The position numbers and the translations under genes were made by a program. A DNA stretch of 64,000 bases from Oxytricha trifallax (taxonomy: Eukaryota > Ciliophora > Spirotrichea > Sporadotrichida > Oxytrichidae), in assembly GCA_000711775.1 (NCBI GenBank), contig ARYC01002099.1:1-64000 (forward strand). The letters run 5' to 3'. Numbering within the stretch: position 1 is the first letter of the stretch; every line of letters begins with the position of its first letter. Positions 23,470-35,344 of the stretch are shown piece by piece. The notes below the pieces were generated by a model that had not been told where the DNA came from, made no database searches, and worked only from the letters and a program-made list of their open reading frames with translations.

Positions 23470-24340
23470 TTATTAGAAGATATGGTTAAATAACTCTAAT
23501 TAAATTCAGTATTAGCACTGATTTCTTTTTACAAGATAACTTAAAATTGGAGTAAGTATAAAACGAAGTACAAAGACTAGTTAATTAATAATTAGATATT
23601 TTAAAGCAAGATAATGCTCAACTAAATGATTGAATAAATTAAAATGAGGAAATAATTAAGGTAAAGCAAGAAGATCAAATAAAGAGAGATAAAAATTAAC
23701 AAAAAAGAATGAATCAAAATAATATTAAAAAAAAAAGATTATTTAAGAGTCACAAATCACATGAGATAGAATCAATAATGGATAATATAGGTAAACGAGA
23801 ATCTTTTTAAATGGGGACTTATAAGGTATAATAAAAATAGGTATTAGTATTGAGACTGTAAAATAATTAAGACATGTGGGATAAGATTTTTAAGGACTAC
23901 TAAAGAAATGAATTAGGGAATTTGTTTAAAGCTATCGTAATGGATCCATTATGGGATGACACAGCTTGTAAATTAGGATTTAAAATAAAGAAAGGTATGA
24001 AAATATATAAAAATATACCAAGAAAGAAATAAATGGCAATTTATTAATCGGATTTCCCTAGGTAAAACTCAACACTGATAAAACTATACACAGAGGAATT
24101 GGATTTTATGTGAGACATATAAGTGAGCTCAGTGTTGTAGCAAGACCTTAAAATAACTTTAGGAATAAATTTAACCAAATAGAAGATATGCAGAAATATT
24201 TGGAAGACTTCATAACCACAGACCTATTGGACAACAATACGAAATGAAGCAATATTTTGACAAAACTAAATCCCAAATAAGCTATAGAAATAATAAATTA
24301 AATATTAAATCCATTTGCTACTAAAGTGGTTGTTTCACTC
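23470..24340 (+). CDS. MT-A70-like methyltransferase fragment with coiled coil
   Basis: A 193-codon frame (23532-24113) has a Gln/Lys/Glu-rich coiled coil (LEQVQNEVQRLVNQQLDILK), then MWDKIFKDYQRNELGNLFK and AIVMDPLWDD, a variant of the MT-A70 DPPW catalytic motif (Pro changed to Leu). In the next frame from 24062, VKLNTDKTIHRGIGFYVRHI and SELSVVARP match the conserved WxKxxxxG...G.G.Y.RH.E..LV region of MT-A70 proteins. MT-A70 enzymes make N6-methyladenine in DNA or RNA; ciliates have several. The ~90 residues normally between the two motifs are mostly missing, TGA occurs at 23631 and 24245, and the frame shifts once. So it is a partial or decayed copy, or some segments lie elsewhere. Confidence 0.65.
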
Positions 24341-24434
24341 ATTTTATCTTTATAATAAATATGTAATTCAATTTAAGAATGGGTTAATTATTTATTAATA
24401 TAAAATCAGGTCTTAATTCAGTTATGGGGTTTGA

Positions 24435-25865
24435 GTTAATTAATGCTAATGAAGGTGCAATAATTTCAATACTTTAACCTTAAAATTTTAGTATAAAACT
24501 TAAAGCAATATTGAATTTTTGATATAAAGGTTGAGATTCAAATTCAGGCTATTCTTAAAGGAATAAATGAAGATAATGATTTAAAGACATATGCTATTCC
24601 AACTCGCTAAATAAAGAGCTAGCAATATAAACAATTTTTGCAATAACGAAATGATAGTATGGCGATTAAGAAATTATTATGTTGTTGGATAACTTGTTAG
24701 TCCACATAACCTAAGACTTAATGAAGGGGAATAAAAGGTTAAGCCTACCACCTGCATTTAATGTTCCTTACAGCTATCAATTTAATGTAATCAATGTATA
24801 ATAGGAATTAATGAAAGAGCACTACAAGAAATATTTGTCTATAACTTGATGTATGAATCGAAGAGAGATACACAGTAGTTTTAATAAATATTGCAAAAGA
24901 GTAAGCTACCATAAAGCTAAAATATTATTATTATTTAAATGAATGAATAAATTCACAAATTGAATAGGGCCTTAAATGGAAATGGCTTATCGTTATTTTC
25001 TCCCCTTATGTCTTGCTAGGTCCTATGTTTCCTCTCTTAGAGCTAGTTTCTGCATCTATGGAAATTTCTTCTGTTACTTATAAATTTCTGAGGAGTCTTT
25101 TACTTAGTTCTTGATTTACTTGAGACTTCTCTCTTTGATAAATTTGCTGTGCTATTTCATCAAGTATATTGCAGTGGCAGGTTTTTTATAATGCTTGTGG
25201 GATGCTACAGCAGTTCTAGAGTCAAGTGTCACTGATTTTAATTCACTACTTCTCTTAGCCTCTGGATAGACACTGTAGAGTATTTGTAAGCTTCTTAAGT
25301 AACTTCATTGGTCTTTAAAGCTTTTAAATTTGCTTAGTAAGGGTTTTAAGAATGAGGTCTTAGTTCTTCCTGTATGCAAGAAATATTCAGCTCTAGTAAA
25401 TAAATATGTTTCGGGCAAAAAATTACGTTGATATATCAAGTTTTAGTATTAATCTTCCCTAATTCAAAATTGAATGAAATTTAAAATAAAGGATATCTAT
25501 TTAGAATTTATTAATATTTTATTATTTTATAAGGAGGCCTTTCTGGAGGCCAGCTTGAAAAAGATTTGTCGATAAGGACATAAAACATGCTTTAAGCTTC
25601 ATCGAATGATTTCCGTTTTTATCAAACCTTTCTATAAATTTGCTCCTAATAACGTTTAATTATTTTAATAAGTCCTTAGAATTAAGTTCGAACTTAATGA
25701 AGAGTTAAATTTTAAGGTTAAAATCTAATTAGGAAGATATTAAAATTTCAAAATGCTATATATATATATTCTACCTCAAAATTAAGTTCAAAGATAATTT
25801 GGATTTCTATCTTGAGAAACAAAATTTTTTAGGATAATTTTTATTTACTAAAATGATAATAACTA
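24435..25865 (+). mobile_element. TBE relic (transposase C-half, 22-kDa ORF, intergenic repeats)
   Basis: 24530-24910 aligns with the transposase from its central region (gctattcttaaaggaataaa, then ttaatgttccttacagc) to the end; 24960-25400 on the minus strand is a shortened 22-kDa-type ORF with an internal deletion; 25600-25850 is the intergenic palindrome region. Termini, the first half of the transposase and the kinase gene are absent. Divergence from the 17.9-kb copy is high, so it is old. Confidence 0.85.
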
Positions 25866-26268
25866 ATAGGTAAAAATAAGAAATATAGAAATTACGACAA
25901 GCATGAGGGAAAAAATTAATTTAGATGCTGATAATTTATAAGCCTATTGAAAGTGTATAGATATGAAGCCTTTCAATTCCAGTGGCAGTTTCAAGATCTA
26001 TGCAACTGTTAAATAAATAATTTAAATATGAATTTAGTAATAAAATTTGTTTTTAACAACATGAAAATCTAAAACAAATATTTTTTTTAACTTATTAATA
26101 AAAGAAAATTAATTTTGTTATTAGTCAAAATGCTTGTGGTTGAATGATAAATTTATAAGTCTAATATATTATTTATCTGTAACACTAATTGTACTTCCTG
26201 AATTGTAACAACCATAATTATGATTTCAATTCATTATATTTTTACAGCATTTCTATTTCTTCTATAGG

Positions 26269-26484
26269 TTTCAAAGTCCTCCAATTTACAGAGTCGAGCC
26301 GATCCAAATGTTCACGACCTCCGTTCACAATGTAGACTTACTTAAATCGGACGAACAATAGCGTATCCGTGATCAACGCCCTCTTATTAACGAAATCCAT
26401 GGGTCGGGAAGATCGACCGATGAGTTTGAATTATTTAAGAATTTTATAATAATAAAGAAATTGTATCGAAAAGCCATAACTTGA
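26269..26484 (+). CDS. host coding island, GC-rich
   Basis: 71 codons to TGA at 26482. Reads FQSPPIYRVEPIQMFTTSVH then SDEQQRIRDQRPLINEIHGS, with balanced codon use unlike its AT-rich flanks. tttcttctatag just upstream resembles a ciliate intron acceptor, or this may be a segment edge. The last ~12 codons are probably not coding. Family unknown. Confidence 0.55.
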
Positions 26485-26594
26485 AGCAAATTTTGATAAT
26501 TTTATCATTTTCTAACATAAAAAATTTAGAAAATGACAAAAGTGCAAGAAGTTCATAGTATAACTTATTTTTATTTTAATTAAACTTTTTTAGT

Positions 26595-26830
26595 AGACAG
26601 TTAGTTAGTTAGTTGCTGCCACCATTGGCATCATCATCATCATAACTAGCATACTAAACTACTTCATCATAGTCTCCTTCTCCTTACTCTTCTTGCTCCA
26701 TCTCAGCCAGCCAGCTAATAGCCGCTTTGATAAAACAAACATTTCCCTAGAATAATAGAAGCAATTTCATGAGACTTCTCTAGCCAAAGCTAATTATTGA
26801 ACTTTCCAATATTATTCAAATCTAACTTCG
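26595..26830 (-). CDS. host coding island with acidic C-terminus
   Basis: Reads GKFNNQLWLEKSHEIASIIL then, after a one-base frame change near 26745, AAISWLAEMEQEEQGEGDYD and an acidic tail with four consecutive Asp (YASYDDDDANGGSN). The hydrophobic frame on the other strand is a shadow. Could be the end of a larger protein. Family unknown. Confidence 0.5.
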
Positions 26831-27129
26831 AATTCATTATGAAACCAATCAAAAAATTGCCTCTACCATGATGTAAGAGGGTCAATCTTTAGGTCTCAGG
26901 ACCAGTCTAAGATTAATTATATTTTCACTTAAACTTAATTTATTTATCTGAATTAACTTAAGTTAATGAATAAAGTCTTGTTAAACTTTTATTATTACTT
27001 AATAATGATAATTTAAAAAAATAACAATTTAGACAAGAATTCATGAAATGAAATAACAATTGGTTTAAACATATGATAAAAACCACAACATAAAATGATA
27101 TTCTCTGGAGAAAAAAACATGTATAAAAA

Positions 27130-27300
27130 CAAATCTAGAGCTAGAACTTCTTCAAATAGTTAACAGCGTCCTTGATTAAATTAATATTAATATAAACACC
27201 AAAAGGAATAATCATATCCCTCAATTCGTTTAACTGATTTTTGTCATTTTTCATTCACTGCAGTTACTAAGCTTTGCTCTAACTTACAATTCTTTCTATC
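27130..27300 (-). CDS. host coding island
   Basis: Reads KLEQSLVTAVN and, after a frame change, MKNDKNQLNELRDMIIPFGV then INLIKDAVNYLKKF. Helical, charged protein end. Family unknown. Confidence 0.4.
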
Positions 27301-27309
27301 TTATTCTTT

Positions 27310-28650
27310 ATTTTAATGTTTAAAACCAATCATAGCTTAATTTCTTATTTTTTTCATAAAAGAACTCAATAAAATCATAATCCAGTGTTAAACTTACATT
27401 TGAATAAATTCAAGAAAAACCACATCATAACTCTCAATTTTTAGTAGATACAATAATGAAAAAAGTTGATAGCTAAATATCATTTAATATGTTTTGCTTC
27501 GTGATTTAAAAAACCTCTTACATGAAAATGATAGATAAACTATAACTATTTCTACAGCTATTTAGGTTAATTCAGCTTAACCTAATCAAATGAATTTAAA
27601 TCTGTCTAAAATTTATTTCGTTATTGCTAATAAATTCTCATGAATGTTATAAATAAGCCTCATTTATAGTAAAATTTAAGATCTATATTTTTGAAAATTT
27701 GTGCTATTTAATCCATCAAACTGAATATTCTTACAGTTAACATCTTTATTTAATATAAATTACTCTTCATTATAAGTAACCATAAAATCATTTTACTTAA
27801 TTCCAAGAATATTTAAAATAATAATGCTAATTTTCTTATAAAATGTGGTGTATTCGTATCATCTCTAGAAGAAAATGTATAATCTAGTAAAAATAGTTAA
27901 ATTCTTATATTAATCTTGATATAGCTTTGAATATATCAGAAAACACATTTTACAAATGGTAGGTAGATGGTATAACTTAACACAATAAAACAAGTTTACT
28001 ATATATTTTTTTAAACCTCATATCTTTTTTATTAGTTCAAGCCAATGACTGACCAATAATTATTTTTATTAATTGCTTTATTCAATTCATTTTGATTTAT
28101 TGCTAATGAAATATTTATAAATTATAATCTCCTTTGTTCTTCTTAATTTGTTCAATTTATTTGCATTTTTATCCTCTCTACATTTATCCATTTAATTTTG
28201 GGGTTTTATTAATGTATTTTTATATAGCATATTAGTAATTTCTTCAAGCATATATTATTATAAGATTTATAAAGAAACAATTTTTTATCTTGGATTTTTT
28301 AGTCAAAGTATTAAGGATAAAAATAATTTAGTATATTAATTTATTACACAAATTTAGAAGATATCAAAGATAATTTAAAGATTAAGAGAATCTCAATAAA
28401 TACAAAGAATATCGAAAATAATTTTCTTAAGTCAAAAAACATAATTATTCAAATGAAGTGTAAAAGTGCGGGTGGTAATTTCGAAAGCAAAGAATGGGAA
28501 TCATATTTATATAATTTTATATCAAATTCTTGAATTAATAAGTTAAATTATAAATTTTTGGCTTGATGTCAGTTTAAGGGTTATCTTTAACAATAATCTT
28601 CTTTTGTACTGACTTTAAATTACTACTTAGCAAATCACATTCTCTACTAT
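27310..28650. other. AT-rich DNA, no gene seen
   Basis: About 1.3 kb of AT-rich spacer with no island I can support. Confidence 0.4.
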
Positions 28651-28661
28651 ATTGAATTCTC

Positions 28662-28724
28662 TCATATAATTAAGGACTTTATGAATTTATTTTTGTCCTT
28701 TCTCCTGAAGTTAGCCCTATCCAT
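28662..28724 (-). CDS. small N-terminal coding island
   Basis: ATG 28724 to TGA 28662, 20 codons (MDRANFRRKDKNKFIKSLII). Short, basic; could be the first macronuclear segment of a gene. Low support. Confidence 0.2.
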   Translation of the reverse strand: MDRANFRRKDKNKFIKSLII

Positions 28725-29546
28725 TGATTAATTTAAATTTCACTAGTTTTAGAATTCTTACAGTCTAAATAAATATCGAGTAGGCATTCTAATGTAAGCC
28801 TGAACTTTAGACTTAATTGGAACTTTAAGAATTGAAGATTACTGTTCAAATCTATCAAGAATTACAAATTTTATCTTTGTTTAGTAAAATGATTATTGAA
28901 AATAGTTGAAATTTAAGTAATTTTAAATATGTCAGCATCGTTCAATACTTAGTTAAAACTACAATATATTAATTGCTTTCAGATATAATTTGAGGTTATG
29001 CGATGAAAATGCTTTTTGGCGATATAATTATTATTGTGGTTTTTGTCTTTTAAATTCAAATGATTGAAAATAGGGATAAACTACAAAGCCAATAACTTCA
29101 ATAACTGTTACTAATCAATAATTTATATACATTTAAGAATAAAAAATTTATCAGAGTCTCTATTTAATTATTAACATAAAAATCAATTACTTTAATATAT
29201 GATTAATTAGTTAGTCTACTTCGTATGATTTAAATCAATTAATTTTAGAAGTTTATAAAAATTTTTCAACTCATAATTTTAAAAAGTAAATACAATTCCT
29301 AAAATTCTCTAGTAATGATTTCTAAGCGTGCTCATTTCTTATGTTGCAACTATATAATGAATAGATATAGCTCAAATTCTTATGCATCTTTCAGTGGGGT
29401 TCATCTCTAATACACTTTGAATGACAATTGATTTATGGTCATGTTGATTAGTATCTTTAAACTTAAGCAAGTTACGATTACTTTGAGAATTCTCTAATTT
29501 ATATACTGTTAGATTCTTGCAAGCATGACAAATTATTTATTTCATA

Positions 29547-29832
29547 GCACCATTCAATGTTAGAGTAAAAATAAATCCATCAGTTTTATCCACCGATATA
29601 AAACTCATAAATCACTAGGTGTAAGAAACTGACAGAGACAAACTTTTCCCTAAAAATCACTTGCTGTAGAGTATTCTTGTCATATATCTATAGTAAATTT
29701 ACTGTTTACCGTACTAATGATTTCTGCATGCTAAAAAATGGAGAGGAAATAGTTAATGATTTCACAGATAAATCTGATTATGCAAAGATGATGCCTAATC
29801 TTGAGACCGGAAAATTAAAATTTATAAGGTAA
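29547..29832 (+). CDS. host coding island, two overlapping frames
   Basis: First frame from 29547 reads APFNVRVKINPSVLSTDIKL. The frame then changes near 29660 and continues SKFTVYRTNDFCMLKNGEEI and VNDFTDKSDYAKMMPNLETG to KLKFIR at 29829, followed by gtaacatttc, a possible 5' splice site or segment edge. The match in style between the two parts suggests one gene with a one-base change. Family unknown. Confidence 0.45.
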
Positions 29833-30181
29833 CATTTCTTGTCATTTTCAATATAATAGTGTAGAAAATTGTTTATATATTAATTGCCTATACTCAATAG
29901 TTATTTAGCATTTCTAAAATTTTAAATAACTATATTTTTTTTCTTTTTAAATTTATCTTAATTTAAAATTGAAACTCCTTTCTATTTTTCATTCTTAAAT
30001 TCAGTAATATTAAACAAATGATAGTTTTCTCGATAATGCTTTCATCTTTAGCAATTTTGTCTTTATTATTTATATATACAAGAGAACTATTTTCTACTTA
30101 TTCGTTAATTATTATCAATCTATCAGTTGATCCCTAAATAATATCTTATGTATTTCAATATTTCCAAAATTACTTTTTCTC

Positions 30182-30469
30182 TTGATTGCGGAAAATAAAA
30201 TGTTTTTAACGATTAGATATCTTCACTCCTTATCTTTCTTCAAACAAACTGCCATAGTGATAGGTGCTGTTGGTTATCATATTATCATTAAAATCATTGG
30301 TAATGACACGGATAGTCCTAAGTTAAGTTTCGCAAGATATCTTAATGTCTCGAATGAAAAACAGCCTAGTCATTCCTCCAAGAAAAATGATAAATCTCCA
30401 TTTGCAGAAATCATTTTTATTGTTATTGTAAATATCAATAATAATAACATTATTGAATCATTATGTTAA
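30182..30469 (+). CDS. possible coding island
   Basis: 95 codons open even in the standard code. The centre reads GAVGYHIIIKIIGNDTDSPK then LSFARYLNVSNEKQPSHSSK. The ends are AT-rich and may not be coding. Weak support; family unknown. Confidence 0.3.
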   Translation: MIAENKMFLTIRYLHSLSFFKQTAIVIGAVGYHIIIKIIGNDTDSPKLSFARYLNVSNEKQPSHSSKKNDKSPFAEIIFIVIVNINNNNIIESLC

Positions 30470-30480
30470 TATGAGTTTAG

Positions 30481-30593
30481 AAGTGTAAAGCTGTTAGCAA
30501 CTAAATACATTCAGATTCTTTCACATTATTAGTAGTTGCGAAATATATAGCATTGACCTTGACACCTACTGCTGCATTTCTCTCTACAAGAGT
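30481..30593 (-). CDS. coding island, fifth piece of a minus-strand gene
   Basis: Reads TLVERNAAVGVKVNAIYFAT and NNVKESECIQLLTALHF. It is downstream of the island at 30720-30900 in the same direction and separated by an AT-rich spacer that may be an IES. Family unknown. Confidence 0.45.
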
Positions 30594-30714
30594 TAGTATA
30601 TATATTCATCAAATAATAATAATAATCCCTTTTGAGCAATTAGATGAATCTTATCCTTGATTTTTGAAAGAATATCCTTATTGCAGCTACTGACAGTGAC
30701 CTACATGCTTGTTT

Positions 30715-30900
30715 AATTTCACAGGATATTATGTAAGAACTAACTATAAATTTGGTGATGGTTAGCGTGAAGTTTTCCTTATTTAAAATGTATCCAAACT
30801 TCACAAAGTAGAGATCAGTTGAGATGAGTGGGTCTACCAGGATAACATCCATTGTCAAGTATAGTACTGAAGCATCATTATTTCTTACATAAGCTGACAT
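30715..30900 (-). CDS. coding island, fourth piece of a minus-strand gene
   Basis: Reads MSAYVRNNDASVLYLTMDVI then LVDPLISTDLYFVKFGYILN and KENFTLTITKFIVSSY. The open frame runs on to 30640 but becomes AT-rich near 30715. The first Met may be internal, since coding islands precede it upstream in the same direction. Family unknown. Confidence 0.5.
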
Positions 30901-30980
30901 TTATAAATAAATATATAATTGAAGAAATGCTATAAATAATTCAATTTATAATATGAATAGAATTATAATACAAAGTTTTA

Positions 30981-31040
30981 GGGAATTATGGATGCTATAT
31001 CTTCATCACCAACATTGAAGCAGTCATCTTCCTCGGGTAT
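30981..31040 (-). CDS. short acidic coding island
   Basis: Reads IPEEDDCFNVGDEDIASIIP. GC-richer than the flanks and in line with the islands on either side. A plus-strand frame over the same bases (ATG 30988) is rejected as a shadow. Confidence 0.35.
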
Positions 31041-31177
31041 TCAATAATAAGTTATGTATCATCTGTACTATCTTTAGTCGATTAGTACAATAATCAAACT
31101 ACAATTATTTATTTTAATATATTTTATCCTTAAAATATACAATGACATGAGCAACAACCAAAAGAGAAGCAACATAT

Positions 31178-31324
31178 TCATAATAATTGTGTGTGTAAGT
31201 GAATAAAATGCTGATTGGCACTCTAAATCAGACTGTTTACTAGGATGGGAAGCCTATCTAAGTCATTCAGTTGTTCAATAAGGCTCTCTTTTAAAGGATT
31301 CACATAGACTTGATAGAGAACTAA
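31178..31324 (-). CDS. coding island, second piece of a minus-strand gene
   Basis: 48 codons to TGA at 31178: LVLYQVYVNPLKESLIEQLN then DLDRLPILVNSLIQSANQHF. Helical and strongly protein-like. The TGA may be the spacer rather than a true stop, given further islands downstream. Family unknown. Confidence 0.5.
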
Positions 31325-31374
31325 ACTTAATATCAACAAAAAAGCATGATTTAATTAGCATACCTATAAATTAT

Positions 31375-31575
31375 AATTTGGCAAAATACACTCCCTTCTA
31401 CTCCATTATCAACAGCAGTAACTTTATCCTTAATGTCAACCACCAAACCAGTATCTGCAACTACTTTGGTGCTTTCCACTTCAATGCCACAACTCAACAA
31501 AGCAATCCTGATCTTCCTCTGTGTTTCAAGCTTTTAGAATCTTCTTTCAGTGTGTCTGTGGGTGTTTCTGTAGAA
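31375..31575 (-). CDS. coding island, first piece of a minus-strand gene
   Basis: Reads HTERRFQKLETQRKIRIALL then SCGIEVESTKVVADTGLVVD and IKDKVTAVDNGVEGSVF. Codon use is balanced and it is GC-rich for the window. With the four islands to its left it suggests one unscrambled gene broken by four short spacers. Family unknown. Confidence 0.55.
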
Positions 31576-31629
31576 GGATGCCTATTCAAGTTTATAAACT
31601 TATATGTTTAATTTAGTATTATGAAATTT

Positions 31630-32690
31630 GAATTGAAAGAATTACTGAGAGTCTTGTATGATGCTGAAAATTTTCTATTTGTATCATATCATCATAATTA
31701 ATGTTTAAAGCTATCGCTGAGGCAGTTTAATTAGGCCAAATTTTCAAATTTGAACAAGACAAATCAATTTTAAAGATTTTAGTTGTTATTGTCATTGATA
31801 TATAAATTTAGTTATATATGTTTAATTAGGAGATGGAGGATAAGAAGTAATTTAAACAGGAGTATATGATTATTGAATTAATGAAAATGGCATCAATAAC
31901 TCACACTCAGGACAGAGCAAGGCCAGATAGCAATAAGAGTAAGAGTTGAGGTGATAAAACAAAAGAGAAAATTAAACTTGAAATCAAATGGATTAATTTA
32001 ATGTTTATGCTTTAATTTTAAATTTATTATTATTATAATTATAAGTTATAATTTAAATATTCAAATTTTTATGAGAAAAAATATAAATTATAAACTTTAG
32101 CAATTTCAAATAGCCAGAATTACCAAGAAAATATAATGGCAAATGAGAGCGGGAGAATTAATTATGATTTATTTTTCTCTAAATTTTAAAAGAAAAGATA
32201 AATATATTCTAGAAGTTTGTGTAAATGTAGAAATTCAAAAAATTATAACTTTAATTAAGATTGTGATTCTCGAAAAATAGTATAAAAGATGGTGATGACA
32301 AAGAGATGTTATGATAATTTAGAAAGAAGTACTATTATCCAAGTAGAATCTCCCCTAAATTTGGATATCAAATCCTATCTATAACTAAAGTAAATTATTG
32401 GGTGCTTATTATTTTAATATCTATAAGATGTCTAGATTCTGGATTAGAGCATCAGATAGGTGTTGTTTTTTTTGAAGTGTTGGTTTCAATTATTAAATCA
32501 CTCTTACTAGTATTGATTGTAATTTCCCCTCATTGGGGTAAGTTTCAAGTTAGATAGTGGGAAATTCATATAATTTATCAGGTTTTAGAGTAAACTAATT
32601 TTTTAATAAAAATTTATATATAATATTGGAATAATATAATGAAATAATTGATAATGAGACAAGTGCCAAATGCAAGTCGTAAAAATATTA
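31630..32690. other. AT-rich DNA, no gene seen
   Basis: AT-rich spacer, no supported feature. Confidence 0.4.
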
Positions 32691-32699
32691 TTCAAAAAG

Positions 32700-33726
32700 A
32701 GAGATAATCACAATTTATAAATTTAAACATGCAATTATGAAAACTGTCTTAATTAAGTTTATAATATATTTAAGTTCGATTTGTCTGGAGCAATTAGTTG
32801 AATGAAGTATTATAACTGCTCTTATTTTTTTAATGCTTTCGCATTTTAGAAAAATAATTCTGTCCACGATATATACCTCAACATGCCAGAAATTTTCCCC
32901 TTCTTTCTTTCTAGGAATATTTCATTATTGTAGCCATGTGTATCCTTGAGCCTTTGTGTTGCTTCATATTTTTTGTAAGTTTATCCTTTCACCTTTTCTA
33001 CTTCTTCGTATCCATTTTTTAGAAACTCTCTTTAATTTCTTTCATCAAAGTATGAGAATTCCTCTTTCTTGCACAAGATCAATAGCCAAATTTTGGGTCT
33101 CTTCATGTGCGAGTATTTAATATGGAACATTTTATTTATTCTCTAAATAGGATCCATAATAACGACTTCAAAAGCATGCATGCTTCTTTTTGGTAACCTT
33201 TGCGGTTTCCTGCCATTTTATTATATCCAACATATCACCTTTGTAAACTTCTTTATCTCTGATATTTGTATTTTAATTACTTTTTTAATATTGTATCGGT
33301 AATAATCGGTATCTAACATCTATAAAAACTTTCTTGTTTTTATCTTCTATCTACTTTTCAATTTATTTGGTTTAATTGAAGTTGATGTTGCAGTTGGTCT
33401 CGTGTCTTACACAATTCAACCCGATCCTTAGTGATCTTCCAGTATCTTCAAATTCTCTTTGGTATCATATCATTTTGTTTAGCGGCTTTGAGGCATTCAC
33501 TATGATAGCTTAATATGTGAACTCGAGAGCATTTTTGGCTTGGATTGCAGGTTTTCGAGTCACAGTAATTACATACGAACTCATTTTTGTAAAATAAATT
33601 ATAGGCACCAGTGCTCCCCTCGGTATCATATATTTTTCTATAGCTGCAAATGATAGTCATTTTATTAAATGAACTGACTTGATCTTCATTTGCAACTTTT
33701 AAGTGTCTATTTCCTGAGAAAGCCAT
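32700..33726 (-). CDS. host gene, possibly MT-A70-like
   Basis: Starts near 33726 (AFSGNRHLKVANEDQVSSFN) and contains a Cys cluster CNYCDSKTCNPSQKCSRVH that could bind zinc. After a frame change near 33448 it continues RSLRIGLNCVRHETNCNINF and KVFIDVRYRLLPIQYQ to 33180. After another change it reads FEVVIMDPIQRINKMFHIKY, then FSYFDERNQREFLKNGYEEV and THGYNNEIFLERKKG. The D-x-R ... VVIMDP pattern recalls the entry to an MT-A70 motif IV and resembles AIVMDP in the 23.9-kb locus, but the PW is missing, so the assignment is weak. It is unusual in being ~1 kb with no clear spacer. Confidence 0.5.
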
Positions 33727-33734
33727 TTTTCGAA

Positions 33735-34540
33735 TAAAAAATTAGGAATAAACTATTTGAAAGGAGGTTTCGGGGTTTCTGTTTCTTTTACCATTAATAA
33801 TCTGCATCATAAAATTATTAAAATTTAATATTGAAAGCGTAATTGTAATAAAAGCTAAAATTTAATAAAATTGAAGTCATTCTTGCCTAATTTTTTCTGC
33901 TCTATACAGTATAGTGCTACTTTGTATTATTTGTTATTATCAAAAGTGCTTACTACTACCGTATGTTATAATTGGGAATAATTTTAGCAGTATTTTATTT
34001 TGTTTAAAAATTAGAATTACGATCTTAATCTATTTTATTTTTTAATTTCTTATAGATAGTCTTTATAGAGACTCATAGTTAATATATATATTTATAGTAT
34101 TTTGTATTTAAAAATTTTAAATATAATGATCTACCATATTGAAAGAGTGTAAGTTTTGCAATATAAACATATAATCTAGTATATTATATCATAAGTTAGC
34201 TTTCATATGGCTAGAACTGATAATAGTAACTAATATTATAATTGAGCGAAATTAATTAGCTATACTTACAAAAAAAAAGTATTCTTTATAAAGTAACAAA
34301 GACTTCTTACCACAAAAATAATATTAAATTTCTGATCAGTATAAAAAATCTTGAGCTATAAAGAATTTTAGGGTATATATAGAATTTATCTCATTAATAT
34401 ATATATATATATATAAGATCAGAAGTGTAGTTACTATATAATTGATTTGATTAAATATGCTTTATAGGATTTTTATTATAGGAAGATAGGCTATCTAAGC
34501 CCACAACTCAAAAGATATAAAAAAAAATTTATTGTCTAAA
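33735..34540. other. AT-rich DNA with an AT microsatellite
   Basis: No gene supported. A short (at)n run is present near 34397-34416. Confidence 0.5.
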
Positions 34541-34544
34541 AGTT

Positions 34545-34983
34545 ATTGGTCACCTTTATCAAGTTTAACAGTAAGCTTATAACAGCATAACTGGGGTATC
34601 TTTGCCAAGTGATGACCATATCACAATAAGGTTCAATGAGGACTTCCTTTGAGGTGAGAAATAGCTTTGAAAGTACAGAAAGGTTACTAAACTAAACTTT
34701 CCATAATGCAAGGATTTAGTTAAGAATTTTTATTTATCAAATCAAGGATGACCCGGAAATAATTAGGTTCATGAGCCATTATCACGATTATACTGCACTT
34801 CTGGATAGATAGTATTTTCTATGGAGTGTTTGTCTTTATGGACAGAATTTGTCTCTCAGCTCATAAAAAATGTAAATTGGAAAAGAAACATTTGAGACAC
34901 TTCTGAGGAGGAAAAGAAAAAATATTTATAAAAGAAAAATATGTGCAAAAAACATTATCAAGAGAACTATTTTTATCATGTGA
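34545..34983 (+). CDS. host coding island
   Basis: A 115-codon frame from ATG 34636 to TGA 34981 reads MRTSFEVRNSFESTERLLNQ and DDPEIIRFMSHYHDYTALLD then QYFLWSVCLYGQNLS. In the upstream part another frame (SITGVSLPSDDHITIRFNED) looks better, so a one-base change near 34640-34745 is likely. Family unknown. Confidence 0.4.
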
Positions 34984-35011
34984 GATTATAATAATTAATC
35001 TATTAATTTTA

Positions 35012-35225
35012 GAGTCGAAGGGAAAGGGTCTATAAATGCTAAAGCAGAAATCTCAATCTCGTAATAAGAGGGAAAAATGAGAGCATCACGATGTAACTAT
35101 TGATATTCACGAATTCAAGGAGAAAATACTTCCTAACAGAGCATCTGAAGATTTAATCATGGCTCAAGAATCATAGAAAATTCAGGCAACTGAATAGGAA
35201 TTTATCAAGCGATAAAGGATTCTTT
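35012..35225 (+). CDS. host coding island, one internal TGA
   Basis: Reads ESKGKGLQMLKQKSQSRNKR, TGA at 35078, then EHHDVTIDIHEFKEKILPNR and MAQESQKIQATEQEFIKRQR. Highly charged, helical. Family unknown. Confidence 0.4.
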
Positions 35226-35344
35226 ATTATCAATTTGCATGTTACATAGTTATTACTTAATTAAACTTTTTTTTTTCTTTGTTTATTATATGTGTAGATT
35301 TATTATAAGTCTCACTTTGTCAGTTCTTATATTTAAAATGTCTT

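Noticed and set aside
30988-31869. 293-codon plus-strand frame free of TGA
   Set aside because: Several minus-strand islands over the same bases have more natural composition and GC; with only TGA as stop such frames arise by chance.
34397-34416. (AT)n run as a regulatory site
   Set aside because: Simple microsatellite in AT-rich DNA.
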